DNA of 64,000 bases, taken from Melghirimyces profundicolus. Its GTDB lineage: Bacteria > Bacillota > Bacilli > Thermoactinomycetales > DSM-45169. Below are positions 8,066 to 17,833 of the stretch, one piece after another (position 1 is the stretch's first letter; each line of letters starts with the position of its first letter). Under the pieces are notes generated by a model that saw nothing but the letters and a program-made list of their open reading frames with translations, ran no database searches and had not been told where the DNA came from. The stretch covers positions 179,486-243,485 of the forward strand of contig NZ_QBKR01000002.1 of the NCBI RefSeq assembly GCF_003054245.1, in the 5' to 3' direction. The position numbers and the translations under genes are program-made.

Positions 8066-9070
8066 TCAGCTGATTTGAGTAAAATGAGGGGCATACTTCG
8101 CCGCCGCTTTAATGCATTCCTCCATGCTGACTGAACTGGCAATACCCTTCCCGGCGATATCCAGGGCGGTCCCGTGATCGACGGAAGTGCGAAGAAAAGG
8201 CAGTCCGTTGGTAATGGAAACCGTCCGTTCAAAATCCGCCATCTTAGCCGCGATATGGCCCTGATCGTGATACAGGGAAAGAACAGCATCGTACTTTCCG
8301 TGCAAGGCCTGATGAAAAACGGAATCCGCCGGAACCGGACCGACGACATCCAGTCCTTCCCCCCGTGCTTTCTCAATCCCAGGGGCAAGAATCTCCATTT
8401 CTTCGTTTCCGAACAGGCCCTGTTCTCCCGCATGGGGGTTGAGGGCGGCCACCGCCAATTTCCGTCGGCTGAGGCCCAATTTTTTCAAGGCTTCGTCACA
8501 ACGCTTCAAATAGTCATGCACCCGCTCGACCGTGATAATGCCGATGGCCTCTTTCAGGGAGAGGTGGCGGGTGAGGAAAAAAATCCGAAGGTCGTGGACT
8601 TCAAACATCGTCAACGGATCTTTCACTCCGGAAATATGGGCGAGCATGGCCGTGTGATCGATGAAAGGAACCTTGGCTGCCTGCAGGGACTCCTTGTTAA
8701 TCGGTGTCGTGGCCACCGCATCCACGATTCCCTCATGAGCCCAACGGCCGGCTTTCATAAAGTAGTCGTAAGCCGCTTTCCCCGCCATGGGTTGGATTTC
8801 ACCGAGCTTTAATTCATCTGTCTTTACATTGTCCATATGAACAAGGTCAATGGTCCCGTACTGGTAATCCCCTTCATCCGGGTGTTCCACTTTCCGGATC
8901 TCCAGTTGCACCCCGCTGAAGTCCATCGCCTGTTTCAACACCTCGCGGTTCCCCACCACAAGCGGGCGACAAATCTCGTAAATTTCTTTTTTATCCAGCG
9001 CCTTCACCGTGATTTCCGGTCCGATGCCGGCCGGGTCTCCCATCGAGATGGCGATGATCGGTCTCTTCAA
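8066..9070 (-). CDS. pdxA2: PdxA2-type 4-phospho-D-threonate dehydrogenase
   Basis: A 334-residue protein of the PdxA family with the start [11 protein letters not shown], metal-binding histidines in FIDHTAML and LYHDQGH, and the C-terminal [10 protein letters not shown] motif. Next to a DUF1537 kinase, PdxA homologues act not in vitamin B6 synthesis but in acid-sugar breakdown, oxidising and decarboxylating 4-phospho-D-threonate to dihydroxyacetone phosphate. A TTG start is chosen because GGAG lies 8 bases upstream and the stop of the kinase gene overlaps it (TTGA). A GTG three codons earlier overlaps the ribosome site and is less likely. The other possibility is a true PdxA, which the context argues against. 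Confidence 0.85.
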   Translation of the reverse strand: MKRPIIAISMGDPAGIGPEITVKALDKKEIYEICRPLVVGNREVLKQAMDFSGVQLEIRKVEHPDEGDYQYGTIDLVHMDNVKTDELKLGEIQPMAGKAAYDYFMKAGRWAHEGIVDAVATTPINKESLQAAKVPFIDHTAMLAHISGVKDPLTMFEVHDLRIFFLTRHLSLKEAIGIITVERVHDYLKRCDEALKKLGLSRRKLAVAALNPHAGEQGLFGNEEMEILAPGIEKARGEGLDVVGPVPADSVFHQALHGKYDAVLSLYHDQGHIAAKMADFERTVSITNGLPFLRTSVDHGTALDIAGKGIASSVSMEECIKAAAKYAPHFTQIS

Positions 9071-10383
9071 CCTTCCCACTCCTTCATCGGTTGTTTTCTC
9101 TTGATGAGTTCAATCTTCAGATGGCGGACACTTGCGTCAATCGCCCGTATATCTCCGGCCATGCCGCCTTTGGTGACAATGGGAATACCGTCGAGGTAAC
9201 CCCCGATGAAGCGGCCATAGGCGATCAACGGTTGGATTTCTTCCAAGAGCTCGATCCCCCGGGTCCCGGTGGCTGCAAACAGAGAAGCGGTGACGTCTCC
9301 CCCGCTGGCAAAACAGCCGCCGATTTCCCCCCGGCTTCTCTCGATGATTCTTCTGGAGATTCCCGCAAGTCCATCGGTGATGCTCTTCGCAAGGGATCCT
9401 TCCGAGGTTCCCTGTTCCTTGGCCAAAGCAGCCAAGTCCAACAAACCCTGCTCCGGGTGGTGGGTGGTGACGAGAATCACATCCGAGTGCCGACTGCGCT
9501 CCAAAGCTTCTTCGATGGCCCGCTCCATCGCTTCATTCCGACGGTCCGATCCGATGGTGAGCACTTCGGGCGCCACGTAAACCGGCCGGCAGTCCCACTC
9601 CTTCATGAAATGTTCCAACTGTCTTCCCGTGGTCGGAGTGACGCTGCCCACGGTCACCAATACTTTGGTACCCTTTTGCCTCGATTGAAAATGGGTCTTG
9701 ATATACGCGACGGAAAGGGGGCCGGGGTCCGCGGGGACCAGAGGTTTTTGAATCCGCCCCATCGCTTTCGCGATTTGCTCGATCTGTTCTTCAGTAACGG
9801 CATCCAGGACGATGATTCGGTTTCCCTTTTGAATTTGCTTCACCAGGGTCCGGTGGATTGCAGGCATTCCTTCCAAAACCGTCTCCATCTCGATGAAACC
9901 GACGGGGAGTCGGCTTTGTTCCTTCAGTAACGTCGGGATGTGGGAACGGGTGATGGGAGCCACAGGGTCCTTCGCCACATCCGTTCGTTGCAGCGGAATC
10001 CCGTTGACCAAAAGATATCCCCCCACGGTGATCCGTCCGGAATCCGGAAAGGAGGGAACCACTACCGCGGTGGTTTCTTCCCCCAGTACATCCAACAACG
10101 CATCCAGCTCCGCCCCCACGTTCCCGCGAAACGTACTGTCAATCCGTTTGCAGAAGACCTGGGTGCCGCCTTGACGCAAAATATGGACCGTTTGTGTCAC
10201 CCGCCGTCGGGCTTCCACTGGGGTCGCATATCGGCTGTCCGTATCCACGGAAACCACATCGTAATCCCCTTCGGGGTGGATCAGACCGAACACCATGGAA
10301 GCGGTACGGAACCCCTGCTTGGAGAGGCGGACCCCGGTTGCATTGGCTCCCGTCAAATCATCGGCGATAATCCCGATCTTCAT
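9067..10383 (-). CDS. dtnK: Four-carbon acid-sugar kinase (DUF1537), probable D-threonate kinase
   Basis: A 438-residue protein with the N-terminal acid-sugar recognition domain ([24 protein letters not shown]) and the C-terminal nucleotide-binding domain ([16 protein letters not shown]). The family phosphorylates the 4-hydroxyl of D-threonate, D-erythronate or related C4 acids with ATP. A PdxA2 partner, rather than OtnC/OtnI or an alcohol dehydrogenase, indicates D-threonate. The start ATG follows AAAGGAGCC. It overlaps the pdxA2 start by 4 bases, so the two are translationally coupled. Confidence 0.88.
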   Translation of the reverse strand: MKIGIIADDLTGANATGVRLSKQGFRTASMVFGLIHPEGDYDVVSVDTDSRYATPVEARRRVTQTVHILRQGGTQVFCKRIDSTFRGNVGAELDALLDVLGEETTAVVVPSFPDSGRITVGGYLLVNGIPLQRTDVAKDPVAPITRSHIPTLLKEQSRLPVGFIEMETVLEGMPAIHRTLVKQIQKGNRIIVLDAVTEEQIEQIAKAMGRIQKPLVPADPGPLSVAYIKTHFQSRQKGTKVLVTVGSVTPTTGRQLEHFMKEWDCRPVYVAPEVLTIGSDRRNEAMERAIEEALERSRHSDVILVTTHHPEQGLLDLAALAKEQGTSEGSLAKSITDGLAGISRRIIERSRGEIGGCFASGGDVTASLFAATGTRGIELLEEIQPLIAYGRFIGGYLDGIPIVTKGGMAGDIRAIDASVRHLKIELIKRKQPMKEWEG

Positions 10384-10403
10384 GGTGGCTCCTTTCCGAA
10401 GAC

Positions 10404-11183
10404 TTAATCTTCCGCCTTTTGATTGGCTGTCAATAATTGCACCCCCGAGTCGATGCAGGCTTCCCGGAACTCTTCCGGAATCCGGTCATCGGTTACGATG
10501 ACCTCAAAATCCTTCAAACCGGCAAACCGGGCCAACGCCCGCTGTTGCAATTTACTCGCATCTGCCATCAACACCCGGCGGGAAGCCTGTTCCATCATGG
10601 CTTTTTTTATTTTGATTTTGGGCAAACTGTTGGTCTGGGCTCCCCGTTCCCAATCAAAGGCGTCACACCCGATAAAAGCGATGTCCACATTCAACTCACT
10701 CAGCATGAATTCTCCGAAAGGCCCCTCCAGACTGTAAACCTGCGGCTTCAGTTCCCCTCCGGTCAGTATGACCCGGATCCCCTCCTCATCCACCAGTTCC
10801 AATGCGATCTTCACATCATTGGTCACCAAGAGAAGGTCGTGAACCCGCTTCAACCCCTGAGCAAAAGCGTGATTGGTGGAGCCCGCATCCACGATGAGAC
10901 TTTCTCCCGAAGAGACCAACGAAAGTGCTGTTTCGGCGATGGCCCGTTTCGCCGCCGCATTGCGGGTGGCTTTCTCTTTCAGGGGAAATTCCCGCATATG
11001 GGACGGACTCAAAATCGCCCCGCCGTGGGTGCGCTGCAAGTCCATCTCCCGTTCCAATTGATCCAGATCCCTGCGGATCGTCATAGCGGATACGTTGAAT
11101 TCCGAGGCCAGCTCACTGATTTTGACGTTCCCTTCCAATTCCAGCTTCTGCTGAATTAAACGCCGCCGTTCCGCTGAAAGCAT
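10404..11183 (-). CDS. DeoR-family transcriptional repressor of the acid-sugar operon
   Basis: A 259-residue DeoR/GlpR-type regulator. An N-terminal winged helix-turn-helix (about 10-45, KISELASEFNVSAMTIRRDL) is followed by the sugar-phosphate sensor domain with VDAGSTN, LLVTND and TGGEL. Such proteins repress their operon until a phosphorylated intermediate binds. The ATG starting MLSAERRR follows AAAGGGAG; a TTG six codons earlier has no site. It is the first gene of the operon, and a 17-bp inverted repeat lies over the predicted transcription start, so autoregulation is expected. Confidence 0.9.
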   Translation of the reverse strand: MLSAERRRLIQQKLELEGNVKISELASEFNVSAMTIRRDLDQLEREMDLQRTHGGAILSPSHMREFPLKEKATRNAAAKRAIAETALSLVSSGESLIVDAGSTNHAFAQGLKRVHDLLLVTNDVKIALELVDEEGIRVILTGGELKPQVYSLEGPFGEFMLSELNVDIAFIGCDAFDWERGAQTNSLPKIKIKKAMMEQASRRVLMADASKLQQRALARFAGLKDFEVIVTDDRIPEEFREACIDSGVQLLTANQKAED

Positions 11184-11203
11184 GACATGTCTCCCTTTCA
11201 ATC

Positions 11204-11251
11204 AAACACAAACTAACACATTTTCATCATTATTTGTGTTAGTTTGTGTTT
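11204..11251. promoter_or_regulatory. Operator of the DeoR-type repressor
   Basis: A perfect 17-bp inverted repeat, AAACACAAACTAACACA at 11204-11220 and its complement at 11235-11251, separated by 14 bases. The right arm covers the predicted transcription start and the left arm lies in the leader. A-C-rich repeats of this kind are usual DeoR-family sites. Confidence 0.8.
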
Positions 11252-11254
11252 ATT

Positions 11255-11283
11255 AATGTACTCTTTTGTCATCTTTTTGTCAA
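11255..11283 (-). promoter_or_regulatory. Promoter of the acid-sugar operon
   Basis: TTGACA (11283-11278) and TACATT (11260-11255) with a 17-base spacer. The operator begins 3 bases downstream of the -10 box. Confidence 0.7.
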
Positions 11284-11386
11284 TCTTATTTCTTCGACTG
11301 GCTTGCCCCCATAAAAGGAAAACACCGGCGTTCGGTTGAGACCTGCGGGCTCTGATCAGGGGATTCATTTGTTTCATTTATAACTG

Positions 11387-11419
11387 AAAAAAAGTTGACG
11401 CCTGTGGACAGACGTCAAC
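11387..11419 (-). terminator. Terminator of the staphyloferrin B operon
   Basis: GTTGACG and CGTCAAC (11394-11400, 11413-11419) form a stem followed on the minus strand by seven T. It lies about 50 bases after the sbnI stop codon. Confidence 0.85.
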
Positions 11420-11471
11420 GGGTTGGCTTCGCTCGGGTGTTTTACCATGATCCACAATGAAGGCTGGGCCT

Positions 11472-12239
11472 TTAAGCTTCACAGAGGTAGACACTCTCCG
11501 TGTAGAGTCGCATCCGATCCTCCCATCTTCGGCACTGCGCTTCCCATTCCGATTCGCCGGGTCCCTCCCCGTACAGCCAGGAAAGCGGGACCCCCAGGTT
11601 GAGGAGACGGCCCCGGACCGTGAATCGGGTCACACCTGCAGGGAGCATTTCCCCTGCTTCCCCCAGCCGGCGGAGTTGGTGAACCGACAGGGACGGATGT
11701 TCAAACAGAACGCTTCCCTCGGGCAGCGATGTTTCCCCGTTTGCCCGAAGCCGGCGAACCGGTCCGGCGATGCTGTAGGAGAGGACCACCCGGTGCCAGA
11801 CCTCCAACTCCTCTTTCAGGGAAGGGTTCCGCTCCGACGGGACAATCCACCCGCTGCTTCCTTCCCCTGTCATCCAGCGGATCCCGCGGACGCCCTCCGG
11901 CGGATGTGTGGTCCACGACAGCTTCGGATCGGAGCGAAGGCGATCCAGCCATTCTCCCCGGCTCACCAGGTGGCTCCAGGCTTTTAAAACCACATCCTTC
12001 GGATCCACCAACTGAACCGGCGCTTTCCGGCAACCCAGCCGAAGGAGGGAAGCGAAACGGTGAGCACCGTCAAGAACCAGACACCCCCCCTCCGACAAAG
12101 GTAACGCGATAATGGGGTTTTTCACCTCTCCGTCGTCCCGGATCCGACGGCAGGTCTCTTCCAGCCTTGTGGCCTCATGGCATTCATGCAGCCGGATCCG
12201 ATCGACTTCCATCAGTTTCAGACTCGACAGGGGTGTCAT
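11472..12239 (-). CDS. sbnI: SbnI-like free L-serine kinase (ParB/Srx fold)
   Basis: A 255-residue protein with the ParB-like nuclease fold in its first half. The segment VLDGAHRFASLLRLG (about 55-70) matches the nucleotide-binding DGxHR of SbnI and SerK. In Staphylococcus aureus SbnI phosphorylates free L-serine to O-phospho-L-serine, the substrate of SbnA, and also binds haem and regulates sbn expression. It is the last gene of the operon and overlaps sbnH by 4 bases (ATGA). Length equals that of the staphylococcal protein. Whether the haem-linked regulation is kept cannot be told from sequence. Confidence 0.85.
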   Translation of the reverse strand: MTPLSSLKLMEVDRIRLHECHEATRLEETCRRIRDDGEVKNPIIALPLSEGGCLVLDGAHRFASLLRLGCRKAPVQLVDPKDVVLKAWSHLVSRGEWLDRLRSDPKLSWTTHPPEGVRGIRWMTGEGSSGWIVPSERNPSLKEELEVWHRVVLSYSIAGPVRRLRANGETSLPEGSVLFEHPSLSVHQLRRLGEAGEMLPAGVTRFTVRGRLLNLGVPLSWLYGEGPGESEWEAQCRRWEDRMRLYTESVYLCEA

Positions 12240-13459
12240 CTTTGCACACCCCCCTCCGCTTGGAGAGAACGCTCACGGAAATAAACCTGGTCGGGGTGGG
12301 GGTGGCTCAAAAAGTCGTGGTGGGAAATAGACCAACCGTAAGCCCCCGTGTACCGGAACAGGAGCACATCCCCGATCCGCAGACGGGAAACGGCCGCTTC
12401 CCGGGCCAGCACATCCTTGGGGGTGCAGAGCTGGCCCACTACCGTCACGGCGGTGTCTTTCCATTCTTTTCTCGGGAAGGGGTAATCCCACCGATCGACG
12501 GGAACCACCTCGAAGGGGTGGCTGTGCTGCCAGGAAGCGGGAAGCCGGAAATGATGGGTCCCGCCCCGAACCACCGCGTAGTTTTTCCCGTGATTCTGCT
12601 TCAGATCCAACACTTCCACGGCATAGCCGCCGCAGGAAGCGGTGAGGTACCGCCCGCACTCAAACTGAATCGTTTCCACCGTCTCCGGGAGCTCCCGTTC
12701 CAACGCGGACAACCCGGGAAGGAACCTTTCCCAATCGAAGGAAGCGTCCGGGTCGGCAAAATCGATCCCGATTCCCCCGCCCACATTGATCACTTTCGAC
12801 CGGACGCCGAATAACTTTTCCCATCCCGCCACTTTCTCCATGTACAGGCGAAGCAGGCGGAGATGCCGTTCCACATCCAGATTGTTGGAAAGGGAGTGAA
12901 AATGGAACCCCTCCAAATTCACTCCTTCCAGCTCCCGGGCCATTCGGATGGCTTCCGGGACCTCCTCTTCATCGATCCCGAACTGGGTCGGCCGGCCGGC
13001 CATGTGGAGGGTGGCCGAGGGAAAGGGACCTTTCAGGTTGACACGCAGCAGGACGGGAATGTGAACCCCGAGCCGTCCCGCGATCCACGACACCCGCCTC
13101 AGCTCCTGAATGCTTTCCACGTGAATCCGTTCCACGCCGAGACGGACCGCTTCTTCCATCTCTTCGTCGGTCTTGCCGGGCCCCCCGAAGATCACCGGGA
13201 TGGTTTTCCCCGCTGTCCGCGCTTTCCGGACTTCCCCCAGGGAAGCCGTTTCGAACCCGTGGACGACGGAAACGAGGGTGTCCAGGATAAGGGGTTCGGA
13301 GTTGGCTTTCATGGCGTAATACATCCGGAACCGCCCCGGAAGGGAGGAAACGATCGCCCGGGTGTGGGTTTTCAGATGGTCCAAGTCATACAGGTGGGCG
13401 CAAACGGGTCCGCCGTCTTCTGCCTTTCGGGCTTGGATCCATCGTTGGAACCGATTCAT
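12236..13459 (-). CDS. sbnH: SbnH-like PLP-dependent citryl-diaminopropionate decarboxylase
   Basis: A 407-residue fold-type III PLP decarboxylase (alanine racemase/DAP decarboxylase group). Landmarks are the Schiff-base lysine in YYAMKANSEP, GGGIGIDF for the phosphate, ECGRYL, and the C-terminal catalytic cysteine in LCTPKDVLA. In the staphyloferrin B pathway SbnH decarboxylates citryl-diaminopropionate to citryl-diaminoethane. The ATG starting MNRFQRW is used because GGAGGG is 7 bases upstream and ATGA overlaps the sbnG stop; a much longer upstream open frame is only antisense-type noise. Confidence 0.9.
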   Translation of the reverse strand: MNRFQRWIQARKAEDGGPVCAHLYDLDHLKTHTRAIVSSLPGRFRMYYAMKANSEPLILDTLVSVVHGFETASLGEVRKARTAGKTIPVIFGGPGKTDEEMEEAVRLGVERIHVESIQELRRVSWIAGRLGVHIPVLLRVNLKGPFPSATLHMAGRPTQFGIDEEEVPEAIRMARELEGVNLEGFHFHSLSNNLDVERHLRLLRLYMEKVAGWEKLFGVRSKVINVGGGIGIDFADPDASFDWERFLPGLSALERELPETVETIQFECGRYLTASCGGYAVEVLDLKQNHGKNYAVVRGGTHHFRLPASWQHSHPFEVVPVDRWDYPFPRKEWKDTAVTVVGQLCTPKDVLAREAAVSRLRIGDVLLFRYTGAYGWSISHHDFLSHPHPDQVYFRERSLQAEGGVQR

Positions 13460-14244
13460 GCCCGTCCCTCCTTCACCGTCTGTTCTTTCATCCTCTCCAG
13501 ATGGGAGCGCAACGCCCGGAAGGCCAGCCCTCTCTCCTCTCCGAGAACGAAGGCCCGGACTCCCCGATTCTCCCACTCCTGCAGATCCTGCTTGGCCCGC
13601 GGAAGGGCACAGAAAGGAACCCCGTGACGGTCGGCCGCCTCCCGGATCCTTTCCAGGGCTTGCTTCACCCCCGGATGGCGGGTCTGCCACGGAATGCCGA
13701 GGGACTGGGAGAGGTCCGCCGCTCCTTCCAGCACCATGTCCACTCCGTCCACGGACAGGATTTCATCGATCCGGTCCACCCCTTCACGGTCCTCGATCAT
13801 GGGCACAACCATCACCTCCCGGTTGGCCGGCCGGAGATATTCTTCCAGGTCCAAGCGCCCGAACCCGGGCACCCGGCCTCCGTTGAGACTCCGCATCCCC
13901 TCGGGGAAATACCGTGCCGCCTGCAAGGCCGCTTCCGCATCCCGGCGGCAGCGGACGTGGGGAACCACCACCCCCCGTGCTCCGGCGTCCAGGGCCCTGA
14001 GAATCGGGCCAGCTGAAGGGTTCGGAACCCGGACCAACGCGGGCAGATCCCGGGCTTCCGCCGCCCGGATCATGTTCTCCAGGGTCTCCGGGTTGACGGA
14101 GGCATGCTCCGTATCCACTATGACGAAATCATAGCCGGCACAGGCGATCATCTCCACGTGGAGGGGAGTCGGAATGGAACAGAACAATCCCCATACCTTT
14201 TCTCCCTCTGCCAACTTTCGTTTCAGTTCATTCGGTTTCCACAC
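13456..14244 (-). CDS. sbnG: SbnG-like citrate synthase (HpcH/HpaI aldolase family)
   Basis: A 262-residue TIM-barrel protein of the HpcH/HpaI class with VIVDTEHASV (metal/acid residues), VPHVRC, and the C-terminal GAADLSQSLG segment. In sbn operons this enzyme makes citrate from oxaloacetate and acetyl-CoA so that siderophore synthesis does not depend on the TCA cycle. The GTG beginning MWKPNELKRK has GGGGAGGG 8 bases before it and gives the staphylococcal length (about 259); a TTG eight codons earlier lacks a site. It overlaps the end of sbnF by 17 bases. Confidence 0.88.
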   Translation of the reverse strand: MWKPNELKRKLAEGEKVWGLFCSIPTPLHVEMIACAGYDFVIVDTEHASVNPETLENMIRAAEARDLPALVRVPNPSAGPILRALDAGARGVVVPHVRCRRDAEAALQAARYFPEGMRSLNGGRVPGFGRLDLEEYLRPANREVMVVPMIEDREGVDRIDEILSVDGVDMVLEGAADLSQSLGIPWQTRHPGVKQALERIREAADRHGVPFCALPRAKQDLQEWENRGVRAFVLGEERGLAFRALRSHLERMKEQTVKEGRA

Positions 14245-16069
14245 GGACCAAACCCTCCCCGGAAGCAACCCGGGCCAGCGGGTTGCGGACCTCGTGGACG
14301 CGGAGCTCCGTCTCCGGAAACAGGCGCCGCTTGGTCAACTGTTCCACTTCCACCCGGGGTGCCAACAGATCGAAGATCCGGAAGCGGGGCGTCAAGCAGT
14401 CAAACCGTTCCATGTAGCCACCCACGATCTCCCGTGCCATCTCCCAAAACCGCCGTTCCGCCAGGCCGTAAACATCCTGCAAAAACATCGCCAGTTCCCC
14501 CAGGTTCACGAAGAAGAAGGCATCCAACATAAAATCCGACACCTGACGGGGATCTTCGGTCTCAATAAAAGAGTTTCGGTTGATCCGGGCGTGAGACTCC
14601 GGTGTCGCGGTCAAATCGGGCCGGTTGCCGGGATCGGTCAGATGGTCCGCCGAAAAACGGATCCCGTCGTGAAAATCCTTCAGGGCGATCCGTTCCGGCA
14701 CCCCCTTCCGGTGGATCAGCACCATGTTCTGGGCGTGGGCTTCCATTCCGATCCCGTGGGCGTACAACAAGTGAAGAATCGGCGGCAGGGACACCTCCAG
14801 CAGGCGGCGGGTCCAGGTTTCCACCCCCAGCTGCCGGACCCAGGGATCGATGAGCGGCGTTCCGTCGGTGTCCCGCTGGCACAGGCCGTTGTAGGGCACC
14901 GCCTCTTCCTCCGGACGGAGATAGCGGTGCAGGCTTTCCCTCCAGATGGCGCTGAAAGCCCCGTAGGTCCGGTCCGCCAGGGGGGCCGGAACCGGACCGT
15001 CCCATGCGGCTCCCGCCACCTCACCGAGCAGGATCAGACGGCATTCTTCCCGTAAATAGCGGTCCTTCTGCCATATCCCCCGGAGCCAGTCCGTGATCTT
15101 CGGTGCATTTTCGACTGTGTGGGGGGCCAGCACCCGGGAGGTGGAGGTATTGAGAATGCTGAGGGAGACCTTGAGGGACCACCTTTCGGGACAGGTCACG
15201 TTCGCCAGCGTCCGGATCGATTGTTGGGGGCGGTAACCGTCTTCCGAGGGACCCAGGAACAGAATCTCCCCCGTCTCCAGGGCCCTCTGGTAATGGACGG
15301 CGATCACGTTGCGCCACTGCCAGGGGTGAACGGGGATCGGGAGGTATTCCACGGGGTCCGCGCCCGCGTCCTTGGCAGCCTCCCGGAGCCGCCGTTTCAC
15401 TGCGGTTCCCGCCAGTGCCTCCACCTGCTTTGGCGGGGATATGGATTCGGATACGGCCAAACGCGCTTCTTCCCGCCGGACTGCCAGCCAGACCGGCCGG
15501 ATTTCCGGAAGGAATTCCGGGCCGTAGGCCAAATGGTCCGACAGGCTGAACCCGATCCGCGATTTGTAGGAAGGGTGATAGGGATGACCGTCCATCAGCT
15601 CCCCTTCCAGCTCGTCGTAACCCTTGCCCAAGAGGGTTCGCCCTTCCCTCCGCCGGAGATATTGGCAGAGGGTGTCTTTGACCAGCGTCTCCTCCAGTTC
15701 CCTCGTGAAGTGGTTCAACTGCTCCCCATCAGCCCCGCACACCTCCCCGATTTCTTCCAGGAACCGGGAAAGGGAGACTGCCTCCCGGCCTTCACGGTAA
15801 AGGGGGGACACCAGCCGGATCCGGTCAAAAGAGAAACGACGCTCCCCCCGGCACCAGTAATGTACCGGCTTCCCGGTCCGGTCTCTCCCTTCCCACTCGA
15901 AGCGCTTTTCTCCCTCCCGTTCCACTTCGGAGGAAGAGAGCACCCCTTCATAGAGGAGGGTCTCCACCAGCTGGCGGATCAGACGGCGGCGAACCCCTGC
16001 CGCTTCTTCCGATCGAAGGGCCCGCCAGGTGATTTCCATTTCCTCAGTGTCGGTCCGTTTCAACGTCAC
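14228..16069 (-). CDS. sbnF: SbnF-like NIS siderophore synthetase (IucA/IucC family)
   Basis: A 613-residue NRPS-independent siderophore synthetase. The family's ATP and substrate motifs are present: HPYHPSYKSR (about 160), IPVHPWQW, TSTSRVLAPHTVENAPKI, GMEAHAQNMVL and LKDFHDG, with a C-terminal FhuF-like part. SbnF joins a second L-2,3-diaminopropionate to citryl-diaminoethane using ATP. The GTG start is preceded by GGGAGGTG at 7 bases and lies inside the 3' end of sbnE (26-base overlap). Assignment to SbnF rather than SbnC or SbnE rests on its place in the conserved gene order. Confidence 0.88.
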   Translation of the reverse strand: MTLKRTDTEEMEITWRALRSEEAAGVRRRLIRQLVETLLYEGVLSSSEVEREGEKRFEWEGRDRTGKPVHYWCRGERRFSFDRIRLVSPLYREGREAVSLSRFLEEIGEVCGADGEQLNHFTRELEETLVKDTLCQYLRRREGRTLLGKGYDELEGELMDGHPYHPSYKSRIGFSLSDHLAYGPEFLPEIRPVWLAVRREEARLAVSESISPPKQVEALAGTAVKRRLREAAKDAGADPVEYLPIPVHPWQWRNVIAVHYQRALETGEILFLGPSEDGYRPQQSIRTLANVTCPERWSLKVSLSILNTSTSRVLAPHTVENAPKITDWLRGIWQKDRYLREECRLILLGEVAGAAWDGPVPAPLADRTYGAFSAIWRESLHRYLRPEEEAVPYNGLCQRDTDGTPLIDPWVRQLGVETWTRRLLEVSLPPILHLLYAHGIGMEAHAQNMVLIHRKGVPERIALKDFHDGIRFSADHLTDPGNRPDLTATPESHARINRNSFIETEDPRQVSDFMLDAFFFVNLGELAMFLQDVYGLAERRFWEMAREIVGGYMERFDCLTPRFRIFDLLAPRVEVEQLTKRRLFPETELRVHEVRNPLARVASGEGLVRVETE

Positions 16070-17828
16070 GACCGTTCACCTCCCGGATCGGATTGGGAAT
16101 CATGACGTAATCGGGGCGCTCGCCCCGTTCGTGGAGGCGGCTGACCAGATTGGCTTTGGCGGGAAGATGGGGGTGGTGGAGCAGATCATCCACATACCGT
16201 GCTGCATCCTCCGTCCATTCCTTCCGCCATTCGATCAAGGAATCACGGAAGTCACCCCACAATCGCTGCTCCTTTATGCCCCCGTGAAACGCGAGGACGT
16301 GGATCAAGTGGCCCAAGTGGTTGGTCACCGCATAATACTTCAACCGTTTCCATGCTTCTTCATCCCCGTACAGCACCGGACTTTCCGGCGGAATCGGGGC
16401 TCCTTTGGGAAGCCGATCCCGGCTGACACTCACCCCTTCCATGTCGCGGACCCAAAACCGCACCGGCCAGTTCTCTTCCACCTCCACCAAGCAGTTTTGC
16501 ACATGGGCTTCCAGGCTGATCCCGTCACGGATCCATGTGTGAAGGACCGGTTTGAAGGCGATCCGGAGATAGGCCTTCAGCCACTTCCGGACCCAAGCCG
16601 GGGAGAGGGGTCCCTTTTTTCCACCGCCGGCCCGGCGGACGATTTGGACCAGCCACGGCTCTTCCCCCTGCCGTTCTTCCAGAAGTGAGGCGACGACCCA
16701 CGGGGTAGGGCCCGGCTCCGGAAAAGGGTGCTCCCGGAACAATACCGCCGTATCTTCCGCGCGGGCTCCGATCCGGCGGCAACCCCAATCCAGGAGCACG
16801 CCAAAGCCCGGGTCGCTCCACCCGCGCCGGCACCGGGAGACGTAAACCCCCGCGTCCAGGGTCCTTCGGATGTGTTCGGGCGGGTTGGTCCGGAAAAAAT
16901 GGGTGATCCGGACGCGAAGGGGGAGTTTCCACGCTTTCAACCGCCCGGGATGGCATACCGTCCGGACGGATGAGGTGGGGTAGACGGGTTCCCCGAGGGG
17001 GCCCAGATCCACGAGGCTCCCTTCCCGGACCCGCTCGCTGAACCACGGTTGTTGCAGGAGATGGCGGGCTTGCCAGGGGTGCAGGGGGAGAAGGCCGAAA
17101 TCCCGCTGTCCGGCATTCAACCGGCCGGACGCCGACTCCCGGACTTCATCCGGAACCGGCTCCCCCTCCCAGCCGGGCAACCGCTCTTCCTCCAACAGAG
17201 AGGGATGGACGGCCAAATAATGAAGCCGGAACGACGCTCCCATTTCCGGGGCGTACTGCTTCAGGTCCTCCGGTTGGAACCCCTCGGAGCTTTTCGGGGT
17301 GGGATGAAAGGGATGCCCCGCTGTCAGAGCCTGTTCCGCTTCCTTTCCTCCCAGATCGGGCCGCCACACCCTCCGGGGATGTCCGCGCTCCGCTTCTTTC
17401 CTCAGATAAAGGGCCGTTTTTTCCACACTGTTGCGAACTTGGGCAAGAAACCGCTCCAGCCTCTTCCGTTCCGGGCCTTCGTTTGGCAAGCCGTCTTCGA
17501 GCAGGAAGCGGGCCAGCTCAACGGCGGTGGTGACCTGTTCCCACCCCTTTCCCCGGTCCGCACGGAGAAGGTCCGCGTAGCGATGATGGCCGGAGGGAGA
17601 ATAATGGATCAGGTACCCGTACAGTTTTTTTCCGTTCAGATCCAAAGAGAAGGGTTCCCCCGGAATGTTGCCGACAACTCCTCCCTCCGGAGTACTCTCT
17701 TCCACTCCGGACCGGATCCGCGGATCCGGAATTCCCGACTCCCGGAGATAAGCGTTCAACAGACGCCTGATCGCACTTTTTTCCGCCGCTTTCGCTTCCG
17801 AAGCAGCGGTGGTCCAGCCGTTTTCCAT
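16044..17828 (-). CDS. sbnE: SbnE-like NIS siderophore synthetase (IucA/IucC family)
   Basis: A 594-residue NIS synthetase with HPFHPTPKSSEGF, LPLHPWQARHLL, TSSVRTV, SLEAHVQNCLVE and VRDMEGVSVS. SbnE makes the first amide, joining citrate to L-2,3-diaminopropionate. The ATG of MENGWTTAAS is chosen because AAAGGTGAG precedes it and it starts 5 bases after the sbnD stop. The same frame stays open far upstream (to 19370) through sbnD, but that stretch is rich in Gly, Pro and Arg and has no homology; it is the GC-biased shadow of the MFS gene. Confidence 0.88.
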   Translation of the reverse strand: MENGWTTAASEAKAAEKSAIRRLLNAYLRESGIPDPRIRSGVEESTPEGGVVGNIPGEPFSLDLNGKKLYGYLIHYSPSGHHRYADLLRADRGKGWEQVTTAVELARFLLEDGLPNEGPERKRLERFLAQVRNSVEKTALYLRKEAERGHPRRVWRPDLGGKEAEQALTAGHPFHPTPKSSEGFQPEDLKQYAPEMGASFRLHYLAVHPSLLEEERLPGWEGEPVPDEVRESASGRLNAGQRDFGLLPLHPWQARHLLQQPWFSERVREGSLVDLGPLGEPVYPTSSVRTVCHPGRLKAWKLPLRVRITHFFRTNPPEHIRRTLDAGVYVSRCRRGWSDPGFGVLLDWGCRRIGARAEDTAVLFREHPFPEPGPTPWVVASLLEERQGEEPWLVQIVRRAGGGKKGPLSPAWVRKWLKAYLRIAFKPVLHTWIRDGISLEAHVQNCLVEVEENWPVRFWVRDMEGVSVSRDRLPKGAPIPPESPVLYGDEEAWKRLKYYAVTNHLGHLIHVLAFHGGIKEQRLWGDFRDSLIEWRKEWTEDAARYVDDLLHHPHLPAKANLVSRLHERGERPDYVMIPNPIREVNGRDVETDRH

Positions 17829-17833
17829 GGATC

